Assembly: GCA_028278625.1 (NCBI GenBank)
Contig: JANQDY010000076.1
Location: 1 to 59,807 of the forward strand
DNA: 59,807 nt
DNA from: Thermodesulfobacteriota bacterium
Lineage (GTDB): Bacteria > Desulfobacterota > DSM-4660 > Desulfatiglandales > Desulfatiglandaceae
Direction of reading: 5' to 3'
Under the pieces are notes generated by a model. The model was not told where the DNA came from, made no database searches, and saw nothing but the letters and a program-made list of their open reading frames with translations. A program made the translations under genes and the position numbers. Shown piece after piece: positions 15,947 through 23,643 of the stretch. Every line of letters starts with the position of its first letter. The stretch's first letter is position 1.

Positions 15947-16380
15947 ATGGATAATCAAAAGCGGAAAAGAGCACCTTTTTCCCGTTCCGACGGTCCGGTC
16001 CTGAAAAGCCTCCCCAAGGCAATCCCCATTTCCTGAAACCGGACCACCGGGCCGTCTATTTCTAGGGCTATTGCCCGCCCCGAACCGGCCATACGGACAG
16101 CGCGGCGGTGGCGGCGTGAAAGATGAAGCCCCTGTCCAGGTCCACGTAGTAGGCATCGGTCAATACGTCCGGAAAAATGGTGCTGGTCCAGTATTTGGCC
16201 GTTTGAACCCTGGTATAGGCATCCTCGCCCGATTGCACATTGCTAAAGGCGTCTTCATCGGTTGTCCACTGCCCCGTCCCCGCCCCGTTACTGAGGGCTG
16301 GGCCTTCGTAGGCGTAGCGTAGTCGATCAAGCTCAGCAATTCGTTCACATTGGGCAGACGCCAGTCAGAATGTCCCCCCG
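15946..16380. repeat. Left copy of a ~435-bp imperfect duplication
   Basis: Matches 17098-17530 closely: both start with ATGGATAATCAA, contain CCTTTTTCCCGTTCC, and run through GGGCCGTCTATTTCTAGGGC into the 3' end of a DUF1566 gene. Homology stops at about 16380, ten bases before the higA stop codon. Confidence 0.8.
16068..16380 (-). pseudogene. Truncated DUF1566 (Lcl C-terminal domain) gene
   Basis: Only the last ~100 codons of a DUF1566 gene remain, nearly identical to the end of the intact paralogue at 17212-18321. The 5' two-thirds is absent and is replaced by the higBA module. A five-base insertion near 16317-16322 (GCGTAGCGTAG against GCGTAG in the intact copy) also shifts the frame. 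The original stop codon (TAG at 16068-16070) and downstream flank are retained, so this is a duplicate that decayed after the loss of its 5' part. Confidence 0.8.
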
Positions 16381-16389
16381 GCTACCCGA

Positions 16390-16758
16390 TTATGCGCTGT
16401 TTTCTACTATTATTGAGATTGGCTTTAAACGTTTAATCTCTACAGCCTGGGGACTATTCATTGCATGCCAAAGATCCCAGTCTTGCTGCAAACCGAGCCA
16501 AAAATCCGCCGACATGCCCAAAACATGAGACAGCCTAAGTGCAGTGTCAGGTGTTACCGACCTACGCCCCTTAATTATTTCATTAAGACGCTGATACGAC
16601 ACGCCTAAACTCTGAGCGAGCGCTGTCTGAGTTAGTCCAAGAGGTTTGACAAACTCTTCTAAAAGCATTTCCCCCGGATGTGTTGGAGGACGTTTCCTTG
16701 GAAGACGTCTACCAATATTGTTTTCAGTGATAGTCCGTGATTTCAACCTCATAGGCAT
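16390..16758 (-). CDS. higA: HigA-type antitoxin (XRE family)
   Basis: A 122-residue protein. The start at 16758 (MPMRLKSR) is chosen because GGGAGGAAGG lies six bases upstream; ATG at 16752 is the other option. The body has the HigA opening PPTHPGEMLLEEFVKPLGLT and an XRE helix-turn-helix (QTALAQSLGVSYQRLNEII), followed by the dimerisation helix region with MSADFWLGLQ. It neutralises HigB and represses the shared promoter in known systems. The gene overlaps the end of higB by 35 bases. A palindrome at 17025-17047 is the likely binding site. The 20-residue N-terminal extension is basic. Confidence 0.88.
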   Translation of the reverse strand: MPMRLKSRTITENNIGRRLPRKRPPTHPGEMLLEEFVKPLGLTQTALAQSLGVSYQRLNEIIKGRRSVTPDTALRLSHVLGMSADFWLGLQQDWDLWHAMNSPQAVEIKRLKPISIIVENSA

Positions 16759-17017
16759 GGCCTTCCTCCCAAATAAAACAAATACGATATTGTTGATTAA
16801 TTCGGATGCCAAATTGATTTTCTCTATCGCCTTTTAGTCGCTCAAGCCGGTTTCCAGGAGGAATTTGGAGTTCAATGACATCTCTAACACGGTTAATCTG
16901 ATCCAGCTTTCTTCGAGCTACAGGCCAAATGGGTTGAGGACAGCATTTTCTGGCTGCTTGAGAACTATACCCGTTGAAAATGTCCTCTGTTCCTGGATTT
17001 TCAAAAGACTTTATCAT
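16724..17017 (-). CDS. higB: HigB-type toxin (RelE/ParE superfamily mRNA interferase)
   Basis: A 97-residue protein beginning MIKSFENPGTEDIFNG, the standard HigB start. It contains the RLERLKGDRENQFGIRINQQ stretch and the strand QYRICFIWEEGHAYEVEITDYH, both typical of the RelE-like HigB fold that cuts ribosome-bound mRNA. The toxin-first order and overlap with higA are as expected. The ATG at 17017 is only eight bases from the predicted -10 element, with no Shine-Dalgarno sequence, so it may be translated from a leaderless message. The module sits inside a duplicated DUF1566 region. Confidence 0.88.
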   Translation of the reverse strand: MIKSFENPGTEDIFNGYSSQAARKCCPQPIWPVARRKLDQINRVRDVIELQIPPGNRLERLKGDRENQFGIRINQQYRICFIWEEGHAYEVEITDYH

Positions 17018-17024
17018 GGGTCAT

Positions 17025-17053
17025 ATTATAATGGGATCCATTATAATTGTCCA
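17025..17053 (-). promoter_or_regulatory. higBA promoter with embedded HigA operator
   Basis: Read on the minus strand: TGGACA (17053-17048), 17-base spacer, TATAAT (17030-17025). The spacer and -10 together contain a perfect inverted repeat, ATTATAATGG and CCATTATAAT separated by three bases (17025-17047). The predicted transcription start is at about 17018, next to the higB ATG. Confidence 0.7.
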
Positions 17054-17097
17054 TAGCATTTGAGAACGCATAACAATCAACGCACTGGGATCTACCC

Positions 17098-17530
17098 ATG
17101 GATAATCAAGGGCGGCAAAGGGCGCCTTTTTCCCGTTCCGGTCGTCCAGTCCGGAAAGATCCGACCTAAGGCAATCCTCTTTCCTTAAGACCGGGCCGTC
17201 TATTTCTAGGGCTATTGCCCGCCCCGAACCGGCCATACGGACAGCGCGGCGGTGGCGGTGGCGGCGTGAAAGATAAAGCCCCTGTCCAGGTCCACGTAGT
17301 AGGCATCGGTCAATACGTCCGGAAAAATGGTGCTGGTCCAGTATTTGGCCGTTTGAGCCCTGGTATAGGCATCCTCGCCCGATTGCACATTGGAAAAGGC
17401 GTCTTCATCGGTTGTCCACTGTCCCGTCCCCGCCCCGTTACTGAGTGCGGGCCCCTCGTAGGCGTAGTCAATCAAGCTCAGCAATTCATTCACATTGGGG
17501 AGACGCCAGTCGGAATGGCCCCCGAGCACC
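17098..17530. repeat. Right copy of the ~435-bp imperfect duplication
   Basis: Partner of 15946-16380. It covers the downstream flank and the last ~105 codons of the intact DUF1566 gene. The two copies bracket higBA and its promoter. Confidence 0.8.
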
Positions 17531-18321
17531 AGATCGGTGCAATAGGTGACGGCGGCGGCCCAGTTTAGGGTCCCCGCCCCGTTTGCATCCTCCGCCCACA
17601 TCAGTCCGGTCATGTTGTCGGTGACCGTGTCGCCGTTTCGCGTAAATCTGGGCGTGGGCCACGAAATACCCTTTTGAAGATCGCCGTCGGAGCCGTCCGC
17701 GGGGTCGTAGGTCTGCCCGGTCTCGGGAGCCCCGGCCGGGGGATGGGTGCCCGCCACCCCGAAAATCGCCACCGTGCTCAGAATATTCCCCGAAGAGATG
17801 TCCGCGTCCAGGGCCGCAACCTGGGCATCGGTGGCGGATACCCGGTCATCCCCGTCATAGTAGCCTTCGGGCGGGGTAAAGTAATTCACGCCCGAGGATC
17901 GGGCCTGGGCCGTGGAGGCGTTGTCGCCTTCCCGGTCGGCCATACTCCCCGTCCGCGGACCCCACGCTCCGCTGTTCAGTCCCCAGAATTCCTTGCCCGT
18001 GAGCACCTCGGCCGATACGGCACCGGCGGCGTCGGCCTTGGGCGCGGCATCCATCAATTCATTCAGGGTATGGCAACTGGAAGCCGGTCCCGAGGACGGC
18101 CCGTTAAAGCCGCCTGTCCGTTTGGCCCCTTGGGTGCCCGCGGTCAAACGGTTGTAGATGTCATCCAGGGTGTACATGGCGCTGGCCGGGCTTGAAGGGG
18201 ATCCTGAGTCATTCAGATCGGCCGCAAAGAGCGCCGTGCTGCAGAAGAACCAGTAAAGAGCCCAGGGGATCACCAGGAAAAAGCAGAGCAAAGGCATAAT
18301 GCGTTTCAGATGGAAAATCAT
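17212..18321 (-). CDS. DUF1566 (Lcl C-terminal) secreted protein, copy 1
   Basis: A 369-residue protein with an N-terminal signal segment (MIFHLKRIMPLLCFFLVIPW). Residues 48-110 carry a YTLDDIYNRLTAG motif shared with its paralogue. The C-terminal DUF1566 domain includes the hallmark strings TGLMWAEDANGAGTLNW, DWRLPNVNELLSLIDY, YWTSTIF and VWPVRGGQ, the last at the C-terminus. DUF1566 is related to the FGE-sulfatase/C-type-lectin-like fold and occurs in many copies in deltaproteobacteria as exported proteins, probably in binding or surface roles. It lies 36 bases after the paralogous gene on the same strand. A third, truncated copy is at 16068-16380. The function is unknown. Confidence 0.78.
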   Translation of the reverse strand: MIFHLKRIMPLLCFFLVIPWALYWFFCSTALFAADLNDSGSPSSPASAMYTLDDIYNRLTAGTQGAKRTGGFNGPSSGPASSCHTLNELMDAAPKADAAGAVSAEVLTGKEFWGLNSGAWGPRTGSMADREGDNASTAQARSSGVNYFTPPEGYYDGDDRVSATDAQVAALDADISSGNILSTVAIFGVAGTHPPAGAPETGQTYDPADGSDGDLQKGISWPTPRFTRNGDTVTDNMTGLMWAEDANGAGTLNWAAAVTYCTDLVLGGHSDWRLPNVNELLSLIDYAYEGPALSNGAGTGQWTTDEDAFSNVQSGEDAYTRAQTAKYWTSTIFPDVLTDAYYVDLDRGFIFHAATATAALSVWPVRGGQ

Positions 18322-18357
18322 AATGTCCCCTTTGGAATTTCCCCTCTCCCCGGGCCT

Positions 18358-19437
18358 CTATTGCCCGCCGCGAACCGGCCACACCCGCAAGGTGGCGCAC
18401 GTCGTGGTGGCGTAAAAGATATGGGCCTTGTCCAGGTCCACGTAATAGGCATCGGTCAGAACACCGGGAAAAACGGTGCTGGTCCAGTATTTGGCGGATT
18501 GAACATTGGAAAAGGCGTCTTCATCGGTTGTCCACTGTCCCGTCCCCGCTGCATTACTGAGCGCGGGAGTCTTGTAGGCGAAGTCGATCAAGCTCATCAG
18601 TTCCTTCACATTGGGCAAACGCCAGTCATCAAAGCCCCCAAGCTCCAGATTGTTGCAATAGGTGACGGCGGCGGCCCAGTTCAGGGTCCCCGCCCCGTTT
18701 GCATTCTCCGCCCATACCAGTCCGGTCAGGTTGTCCGTTACCGTATCGCCGCTTCTCGTAAATCTGGGCACGGGCCACGAAACACCCTTTTGAAGATCAC
18801 CGTCGGAGCCGTCCGCGGGATCATAGGTCTGCCCCGTCTTGGGAACCCCGACCAGGGGATGGGTGCCCGCCACCCCGAAAATGGTCACCGCGTTCAGGAT
18901 ATTCCCTGAAGAGATGTCCGTGTCCAGGGCCGCAATCTGGGCATCCGTGGCGGATACCCGGTCGCTCCCGTCATAGTAGCCTTCGGGACCCGTAAAATAG
19001 GTCACGCCCCCGGATCGGGACCGGGCCGTGGAGGCGTTGTCCCCTTCCCGGTCGGCCATGCTACCCGTCCGTGTACCCCACGCGTCGCTCTTCAGTCCCC
19101 AGAATTTCTTGCCCGTGAGCACCTCGGCCCCTACGGCACCGGCGGCATCGGCCTCGGGCGCAACCGCCATCAATTCATTCAGGGTATGAAATCTCGAACT
19201 CGGCGTCGACCATAACTCTTGAAAGTCGGGGCCCCGTTTGCTCCCTTCGGTACCGGCGGTCAGACGGTTGTAGATCGTTTCCAGGGTGTACATGGCGCTG
19301 TCTGCGTGGGAAGGGTCCGCGGGGTCATCGAGATCGCCCGCAAAGGCCGCCGTGCTCCAAAAGATCCAGGGAAAGACCCAGGAGAACGCCACGAAAAAAC
19401 AGAGTGCCGGCACAATACTTTTCAGATGCATGATCAT
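18358..19437 (-). CDS. DUF1566 (Lcl C-terminal) secreted protein, copy 2
   Basis: A 359-residue paralogue of the preceding gene, very similar throughout. Signal segment MIMHLKSIVPALCFFVAF, then YTLETIYNRLTAGTEGSKR and the same GSMADREGDNAST linker, then DUF1566 with DWRLPNVKELMSLIDF, YWTSTVF and the same VWPVRGGQ end. It differs from copy 1 by lacking a nine-residue stretch (GEDAYTRAQ) before AKYWTST. The pair arose by tandem duplication and continues to diverge. It is probably co-transcribed with copy 1, from a start near 19440. Confidence 0.78.
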   Translation of the reverse strand: MIMHLKSIVPALCFFVAFSWVFPWIFWSTAAFAGDLDDPADPSHADSAMYTLETIYNRLTAGTEGSKRGPDFQELWSTPSSRFHTLNELMAVAPEADAAGAVGAEVLTGKKFWGLKSDAWGTRTGSMADREGDNASTARSRSGGVTYFTGPEGYYDGSDRVSATDAQIAALDTDISSGNILNAVTIFGVAGTHPLVGVPKTGQTYDPADGSDGDLQKGVSWPVPRFTRSGDTVTDNLTGLVWAENANGAGTLNWAAAVTYCNNLELGGFDDWRLPNVKELMSLIDFAYKTPALSNAAGTGQWTTDEDAFSNVQSAKYWTSTVFPGVLTDAYYVDLDKAHIFYATTTCATLRVWPVRGGQ

Positions 19438-19494
19438 AACATCCCCATAAATGGCCCTAGTGTGTTGTCATTTCAAAAGTGTCGTGAAGATGTG

Positions 19495-19572
19495 GTCATT
19501 CCGGGCTTGACCCGGAATCCAGAGCCTCCGAATTATTCACAATTGCCGGATTCCGGCTTTCGCCGGAATGAC
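19495..19572. repeat. REP/MITE-like inverted-repeat element (78 bp)
   Basis: The ends GTCATTCCGG and CCGGAATGAC are exact inverted repeats. Each half also forms its own hairpin: ATTCCGGG-cttga-CCCGGAAT and ATTCCGGC-tttc-GCCGGAAT, both with 8-bp stems. It lies between two minus-strand genes. Such paired palindromes are typical of dispersed extragenic elements. A degenerate single half may exist at 20951-20976. Confidence 0.65.
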
Positions 19573-19632
19573 GAGGTTGATGCTTCATTTTCTTCAATGA
19601 TAGACACTTACATATATGACACGGCCCTGTGG

Positions 19633-20765
19633 TCAATCGCCGACCGTTTGGATTCGTACCACGGCGCCCGATTCCGCATGGTATCCGGGCCGAAAACCGA
19701 TTTTCGGCGCCCTGATGGTGACATCCGCCCCCTTTTGAACGGTCACATCGGGACCCAAAAGAACTGAAACGGCATAGTCGCATTGGTACGATTTCCCCGC
19801 GGGAAAAGCCACGTCCCGAATCACGCATGGATCACCGGAACAATCCGGGCATATCCCGTCGCTCTCCCCGACGGTCACCGACACCGGCCCGTGAAAAACG
19901 CTCGCCCCGCCGCTGTCCATCACCTCCAGTTTATAGTACCCGGTCCAGGGAGGGGTCACGTCCCCGTCCACGTGGGTGTATGCGGCCCCCAGAGCGGGTC
20001 CGCCCCCGGCCGGGATGAGGGTCCGGGTGATCCTGGCATATTCGCCGGCTTCGCTATCGCTCCGCCACAGGTGGAACCCGACCGTGTCCAATTCGGAGGC
20101 GGTTTTCCATGTAAGCAGCACATGGCCGTCAACCGCTTCGGCGGTGAAGGAGACCAGCTCCGCCACCAGGGGGCCGTTCTCAGCCTGTACCAGGTAGAAG
20201 TAATCTCCCCTCGATTTCCCGTCCAGGATCGCCGGGTTCGAGATGTTGACGCTGGCGAATTGAAAATGGATCCACCCCATGCTCTCGCTCCAGGCGTAGC
20301 CGTCGAACTTGCCGTCGCTTCCCACAACCACCTGGCTGTTGGTGGTGTTGAAACTGATCCAGCCCGCGTTTTCGCTATAGGCATAGCCGGAAAGCACGCC
20401 CGTGTCGCTGTTCCGGTTCACGCCCCAGTTGGCGCTGGTGGTATTCAGGTACGTGGGGGGGAACCGCTTGGCGTGGCGCCCAGCTTTATCCACCCGACGC
20501 TTTCGGACCACACGTAGCCCGAAAGATAGGTGGTGTATACCATGGCCTGGGCATTGGTGGACCGCCAGTTGAGCCAGCCCGCGTTTTCGCTGAAGGCGTA
20601 CTTGTTGGTGGTGGAGATGTTACTTTCCGCCCATGCCGACGGCAGGCCGATGAGGCACAGGGCGATGAGCCAGAACGCATAAAACGGGACCGATGGACGC
20701 GGATGACTTCCGGACAACGGGAAATCCAAAGGATAATGCCGGTCACTCGATCTCCGTCGGGTCAA
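19633..20765 (-). pseudogene. Secreted repeat/Fn3-like protein gene interrupted by a one-base frameshift at a G7 tract
   Basis: Two overlapping frames make one protein of about 370 residues. The 5' frame (from 20765) gives a signal sequence (LIALCLIGLPSAWA) and the repeats KYAFSENAGWLNWRST and GYVWSESVGWIKLG. The 3' frame continues with TYLNTTSANWGVN, GYAYSENAGWISFN and GYAWSESMGWIHFQF, then an Fn3-like domain (VDGHVLLTWKTASELDTVGF) and a Cys-containing end. The frames join at the run of seven G (20455-20461; C7 in the coding sense); an eighth base restores reading. This may be a true mutation, a phase-variable tract or a sequencing error. Export and a surface role are inferred. Confidence 0.7.
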
Positions 20766-21072
20766 TTAAAATCCTCGGGAATTCGTCGGTGTTAACGGTT
20801 AGGGAGGAACATGAAAATGTACGTTTAATAATGAATTAGCGATTACCATATGACGATTGCGGATGTCAAGTGGGCAGGGCAAACTTGTTCTAGCCGGAAA
20901 TGGCCCGTCAATTGGAAGCCTTAAGCACGCGTCCTGGTTCAGGGGTTTTCGTCATGCCGGCCCCGGATCAAGTCCGTGAGTGTCCGAAACATTCAGATAA
21001 TCCAGTTTTTATTTCAACTTCAATCAGTTAGCTGATAGAACAAAATCACCGCGCAAAAGGCATTCCCTGTAC
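20766..21072. other. Intergenic stretch without a recognisable gene
   Basis: About 300 bases separate the SEN-GW repeat gene from the vapBC promoter. I see only a degenerate GTCATGCCGG half-palindrome at 20951-20976, resembling half of the element at 19495-19572, and no supported reading frame. Confidence 0.4.
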
Positions 21073-21101
21073 TTGACTTTCAGAACATATAAGCGTATAT
21101 A
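21073..21101 (+). promoter_or_regulatory. vapBC promoter and possible operator
   Basis: TTGACT at 21073-21078, 17-base spacer, TATATA at 21096-21101. An imperfect inverted repeat, ATATA-AGCG-TATAT, overlaps the -10 region (21087-21100) and is a candidate VapB site. Confidence 0.5.
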
Positions 21102-21134
21102 TAAATTGTGTGTACATTCGGAGGAGGAGAATCG

Positions 21135-21365
21135 ATGGAAACGGCCAAAGTTTTTCAGAATGGCAATTCACAAGCGGTCAGGTTGCCAAAGGCATTCAGA
21201 TTTTCCGGCAATGAGGTAAAGATCTATAGAAAGGGGAAACAGGTGATACTGGAGCCGTTGGAACCCACATGGGATGCCCTTTTTGAGTCTCTTAGCGAGT
21301 TCCCGAATGACTTTTTCGAAGACGGACGTCAACAGCCTCCCATGCAGGAAAGGGACTCCATGTGA
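21135..21365 (+). CDS. vapB: VapB-type antitoxin (AbrB/SpoVT family)
   Basis: A 76-residue protein; the ATG at 21135 follows GGAGGAGG, while a nine-codon upstream extension has no ribosome site. The N-terminal swapped-hairpin DNA-binding domain is clear: METAKVFQNGNSQAVRLPKA, then FSGNEVKIYRKGKQVILEP. The acidic and aromatic C-terminal tail (WDALFESLSEFPNDFFEDG) is the part that inhibits the toxin in this family. Its stop overlaps the GTG start of vapC by three bases in a GTGA arrangement, so the two are translationally coupled. It should autoregulate the promoter at 21073-21101. Confidence 0.9.
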   Translation: METAKVFQNGNSQAVRLPKAFRFSGNEVKIYRKGKQVILEPLEPTWDALFESLSEFPNDFFEDGRQQPPMQERDSM

Positions 21366-21766
21366 TACGCTACCTGCTCGACACCAACATCTGTATATAT
21401 CTGATAAAAAGACGCCCTCCAAAAGCCTTCGAGAACTTTAGACTGCATTCCCCAAGTGAAGTGGCCATCTCCATCATCACGCTGTTTGAACTGGAGTATG
21501 GGGCTCAGAAAAGCCGATATCCACAACGAACCCAGGACGCGATGGCCAAGTTCCTGTCCCCTTTGCTAGTCATTAACCTGGATCGATCTTCAGTAGTTGA
21601 ATCTGCGGCCATTCGCGCAACACTCGAGAAGAAAGGAATGCCCATCGGGCCTTACGATTTGCTCATAGCAGGCCTCGCCAGATCACGAGGGATGGTGTTG
21701 GTGACCAATAATACAGCGGAATTTGAAAGAGTTGAGGATCTTAAAATGGAAAACTGGGTTCAATAG
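21362..21766 (+). CDS. vapC: VapC-type toxin (PIN-domain ribonuclease)
   Basis: A 134-residue PIN protein of normal length with a GTG start at 21362. The first acidic residue is in YLLDTNICIYLI, the conserved Glu in LFELEYGAQKS, and the later acids in GPYDLLIAGLARSRG and VTNNTAEFERV. These four positions hold the Mg ions in VapC endoribonucleases, which mostly cut tRNA or rRNA. The toxin appears intact. It directly follows vapB and overlaps it. Family membership is certain; the RNA target is unknown. Confidence 0.9.
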   Translation: MIRYLLDTNICIYLIKRRPPKAFENFRLHSPSEVAISIITLFELEYGAQKSRYPQRTQDAMAKFLSPLLVINLDRSSVVESAAIRATLEKKGMPIGPYDLLIAGLARSRGMVLVTNNTAEFERVEDLKMENWVQ

Positions 21767-21972
21767 AAAATGAGTCACCTGTTTACGTTACAATATACCT
21801 GAGGACAACGAATGATTTGCACAAACTCTCGGACAATAGTCTTATTCCGGGTGTTATGATTAAGGGACTCGGACAACTCCCTCACGATCCGGGAGATGAT
21901 TGAGAATGGGGTCACATCTTGAACTGTAAATGGGTAAGATCCATTTTGCCCTTGTCGTTTACGTCTTTTCCG

Positions 21973-23598
21973 TCAAGCGGATGAAAGAAGAATATCGCTC
22001 TTATCGGTCTTTCTAACCAGAATATTTCGCAACCAGTTTTCATTATCCTCCGAAGGGTAATCGGTGCGATAGTGGGACCCCCGGCTTTCCGTTCGCAAAA
22101 GTGCCGCGCGCGTGACCGCCTCCGCGAGCATCAGCAGGTTATCCAGTTCCAGACGCCGGACCAAATCAGAGACTTTTCCGACGGATGCCTCTTTTGCTTG
22201 TTCCTTAAGGGTTCCGATGGTCAGAAGGGCGTTGTTGAGGCCTTTGGGTTCCCGCAGTATTCCCGCTTCCAGCCACATGGTCTCTTTAACTGACCGGTAC
22301 AGGTCTTTGGGACGCTCGCCATCACCTTTAAAAATGGATTCCAGACGCTTTTTTTCGCGGTTCATCGATTTTTCAGGGGGATCCGAGCGACCCAATTCCG
22401 TGGCCCTGGCAGCGGCCCGTTCTCCTGCGATTCCGCCAAAGGTAAAAATCTCGCAAAGGGCATTTCCCCCGAGCCGGTTGGCGCCGTGGATTCCCGCGGT
22501 CACCTCTCCCGCGGCAAAAAGGCCTGAAAGGGGTGTTTCCGCGTTTTCGTCAATGACGATACCGCCCATGCAAAAGTGGGTCGTGGGGGAGACCACCAGG
22601 GTTTTCTGGGTGGGATCCCAGGTGGCCGGCAGGAGAGGGGCCATCAAAGGGAGTCTTTTTTCAGAGATGGGGCCAAGGTCCATGATGACGCCGCCCTGCA
22701 CATCCCGCCCCGCCATGAGCTCTTCCATGATGATCTGGGAGAGCCGGTCCCGGGTGAGCGCCATGGGATCCGTGAATCCGTGTTTCCGGGCGATATCCTC
22801 CCCACCCCTGTTTCTCAAAATGGCCCCTTCGGCCATGACCAGGACTTCCGACAGGATCAGCCGGTTCCCGAGCCTGCCCGCGGCCGTGGGATAAAACTGA
22901 ACAAACTCCATGTCTTTTAAGGGGACTCCCAGCTCAAAGGCCAGGGCCTGGCCGTCACCGGTGATGCCCGCGGCGTTGTTCGTGTGCAGGTACATCTGTC
23001 CGAAACCGCCGGTGGCCAATACCACGGAACCGGCCCTGATCGCGAAAAATCGCCCGTCAAGGGAGATGCCCGTGGCCCCTGCAACGCGATCATCCACCGA
23101 GAAAAGGCGGGTCACAAACAAATGCTCCATAAACCGTACCCCGCTCTTCTCGGCATATTGCCTGAGCGGCAGGGTCAAATCGCTCCCTTTTCGATGTTCT
23201 CCTTGAAGCTGCCTGGGGAAACGGTGCCCCGGGATCCGGCCGATAATGAACCCTTCTTCATTCTTGGCGAAAACCACCCCGCATTTTTCAAGAAAAGAGA
23301 TTTCATCCCTTGCTCTCTCCGTCATGAGAGACACCAGTTTGCGGTCATTCAGATCCCTGCCGCCCAAAACAGTGTCCTCCAGATGAACTTTTCCCCCGTC
23401 CCGGACATCACCCCATCCGGCGGCGGAAATAACCGCCTTGGCAATATAGGTGTTATTGGCATAACCCACCCGTGACTTTGAAACCAGAAGCACACGGGCA
23501 CCGGCAAGCCTGGCCCCAATGGCCGCCCGCAACCCCGCGCCGCCGCCGCCAATCACCAGCACATCGCAATCGATCCTGTCGGCTTCATTCAATTTCAT
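21973..23598 (-). CDS. FAD-dependent oxidoreductase, fumarate reductase/L-aspartate oxidase flavoprotein family
   Basis: A 541-residue protein. It opens with the dinucleotide-binding motif CDVLVIGGGGAGLRAAI. The family motifs THFCMGGIVID (equivalent to the substrate-binding H-x-x-G-G of SdhA/FrdA), HGANRLGGNAL and RTESRGSHYR are all present. The usual flavin-attachment His is not obvious, so FAD may be non-covalent. No iron-sulfur or cytochrome b subunit is adjacent, arguing against a normal succinate dehydrogenase; it could be an adenylylsulfate-reductase-like, aspartate-oxidase-like or other soluble enzyme. It is the last gene of a minus-strand group with nitrilase, moeA and the tandem CobO-like gene. 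Confidence 0.8.
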   Translation of the reverse strand: MKLNEADRIDCDVLVIGGGGAGLRAAIGARLAGARVLLVSKSRVGYANNTYIAKAVISAAGWGDVRDGGKVHLEDTVLGGRDLNDRKLVSLMTERARDEISFLEKCGVVFAKNEEGFIIGRIPGHRFPRQLQGEHRKGSDLTLPLRQYAEKSGVRFMEHLFVTRLFSVDDRVAGATGISLDGRFFAIRAGSVVLATGGFGQMYLHTNNAAGITGDGQALAFELGVPLKDMEFVQFYPTAAGRLGNRLILSEVLVMAEGAILRNRGGEDIARKHGFTDPMALTRDRLSQIIMEELMAGRDVQGGVIMDLGPISEKRLPLMAPLLPATWDPTQKTLVVSPTTHFCMGGIVIDENAETPLSGLFAAGEVTAGIHGANRLGGNALCEIFTFGGIAGERAAARATELGRSDPPEKSMNREKKRLESIFKGDGERPKDLYRSVKETMWLEAGILREPKGLNNALLTIGTLKEQAKEASVGKVSDLVRRLELDNLLMLAEAVTRAALLRTESRGSHYRTDYPSEDNENWLRNILVRKTDKSDILLSSA

Positions 23599-23643
23599 TG
23601 TTTTCCCTCTACTTTTCTGGCAGGTAACCCCACGGTAAAGCGG

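Noticed and set aside
21973..23598. Flavoprotein as the catalytic subunit of a normal succinate dehydrogenase
   Set aside because: No iron-sulfur or membrane subunit gene is adjacent, and the covalent-flavin His is not evident.
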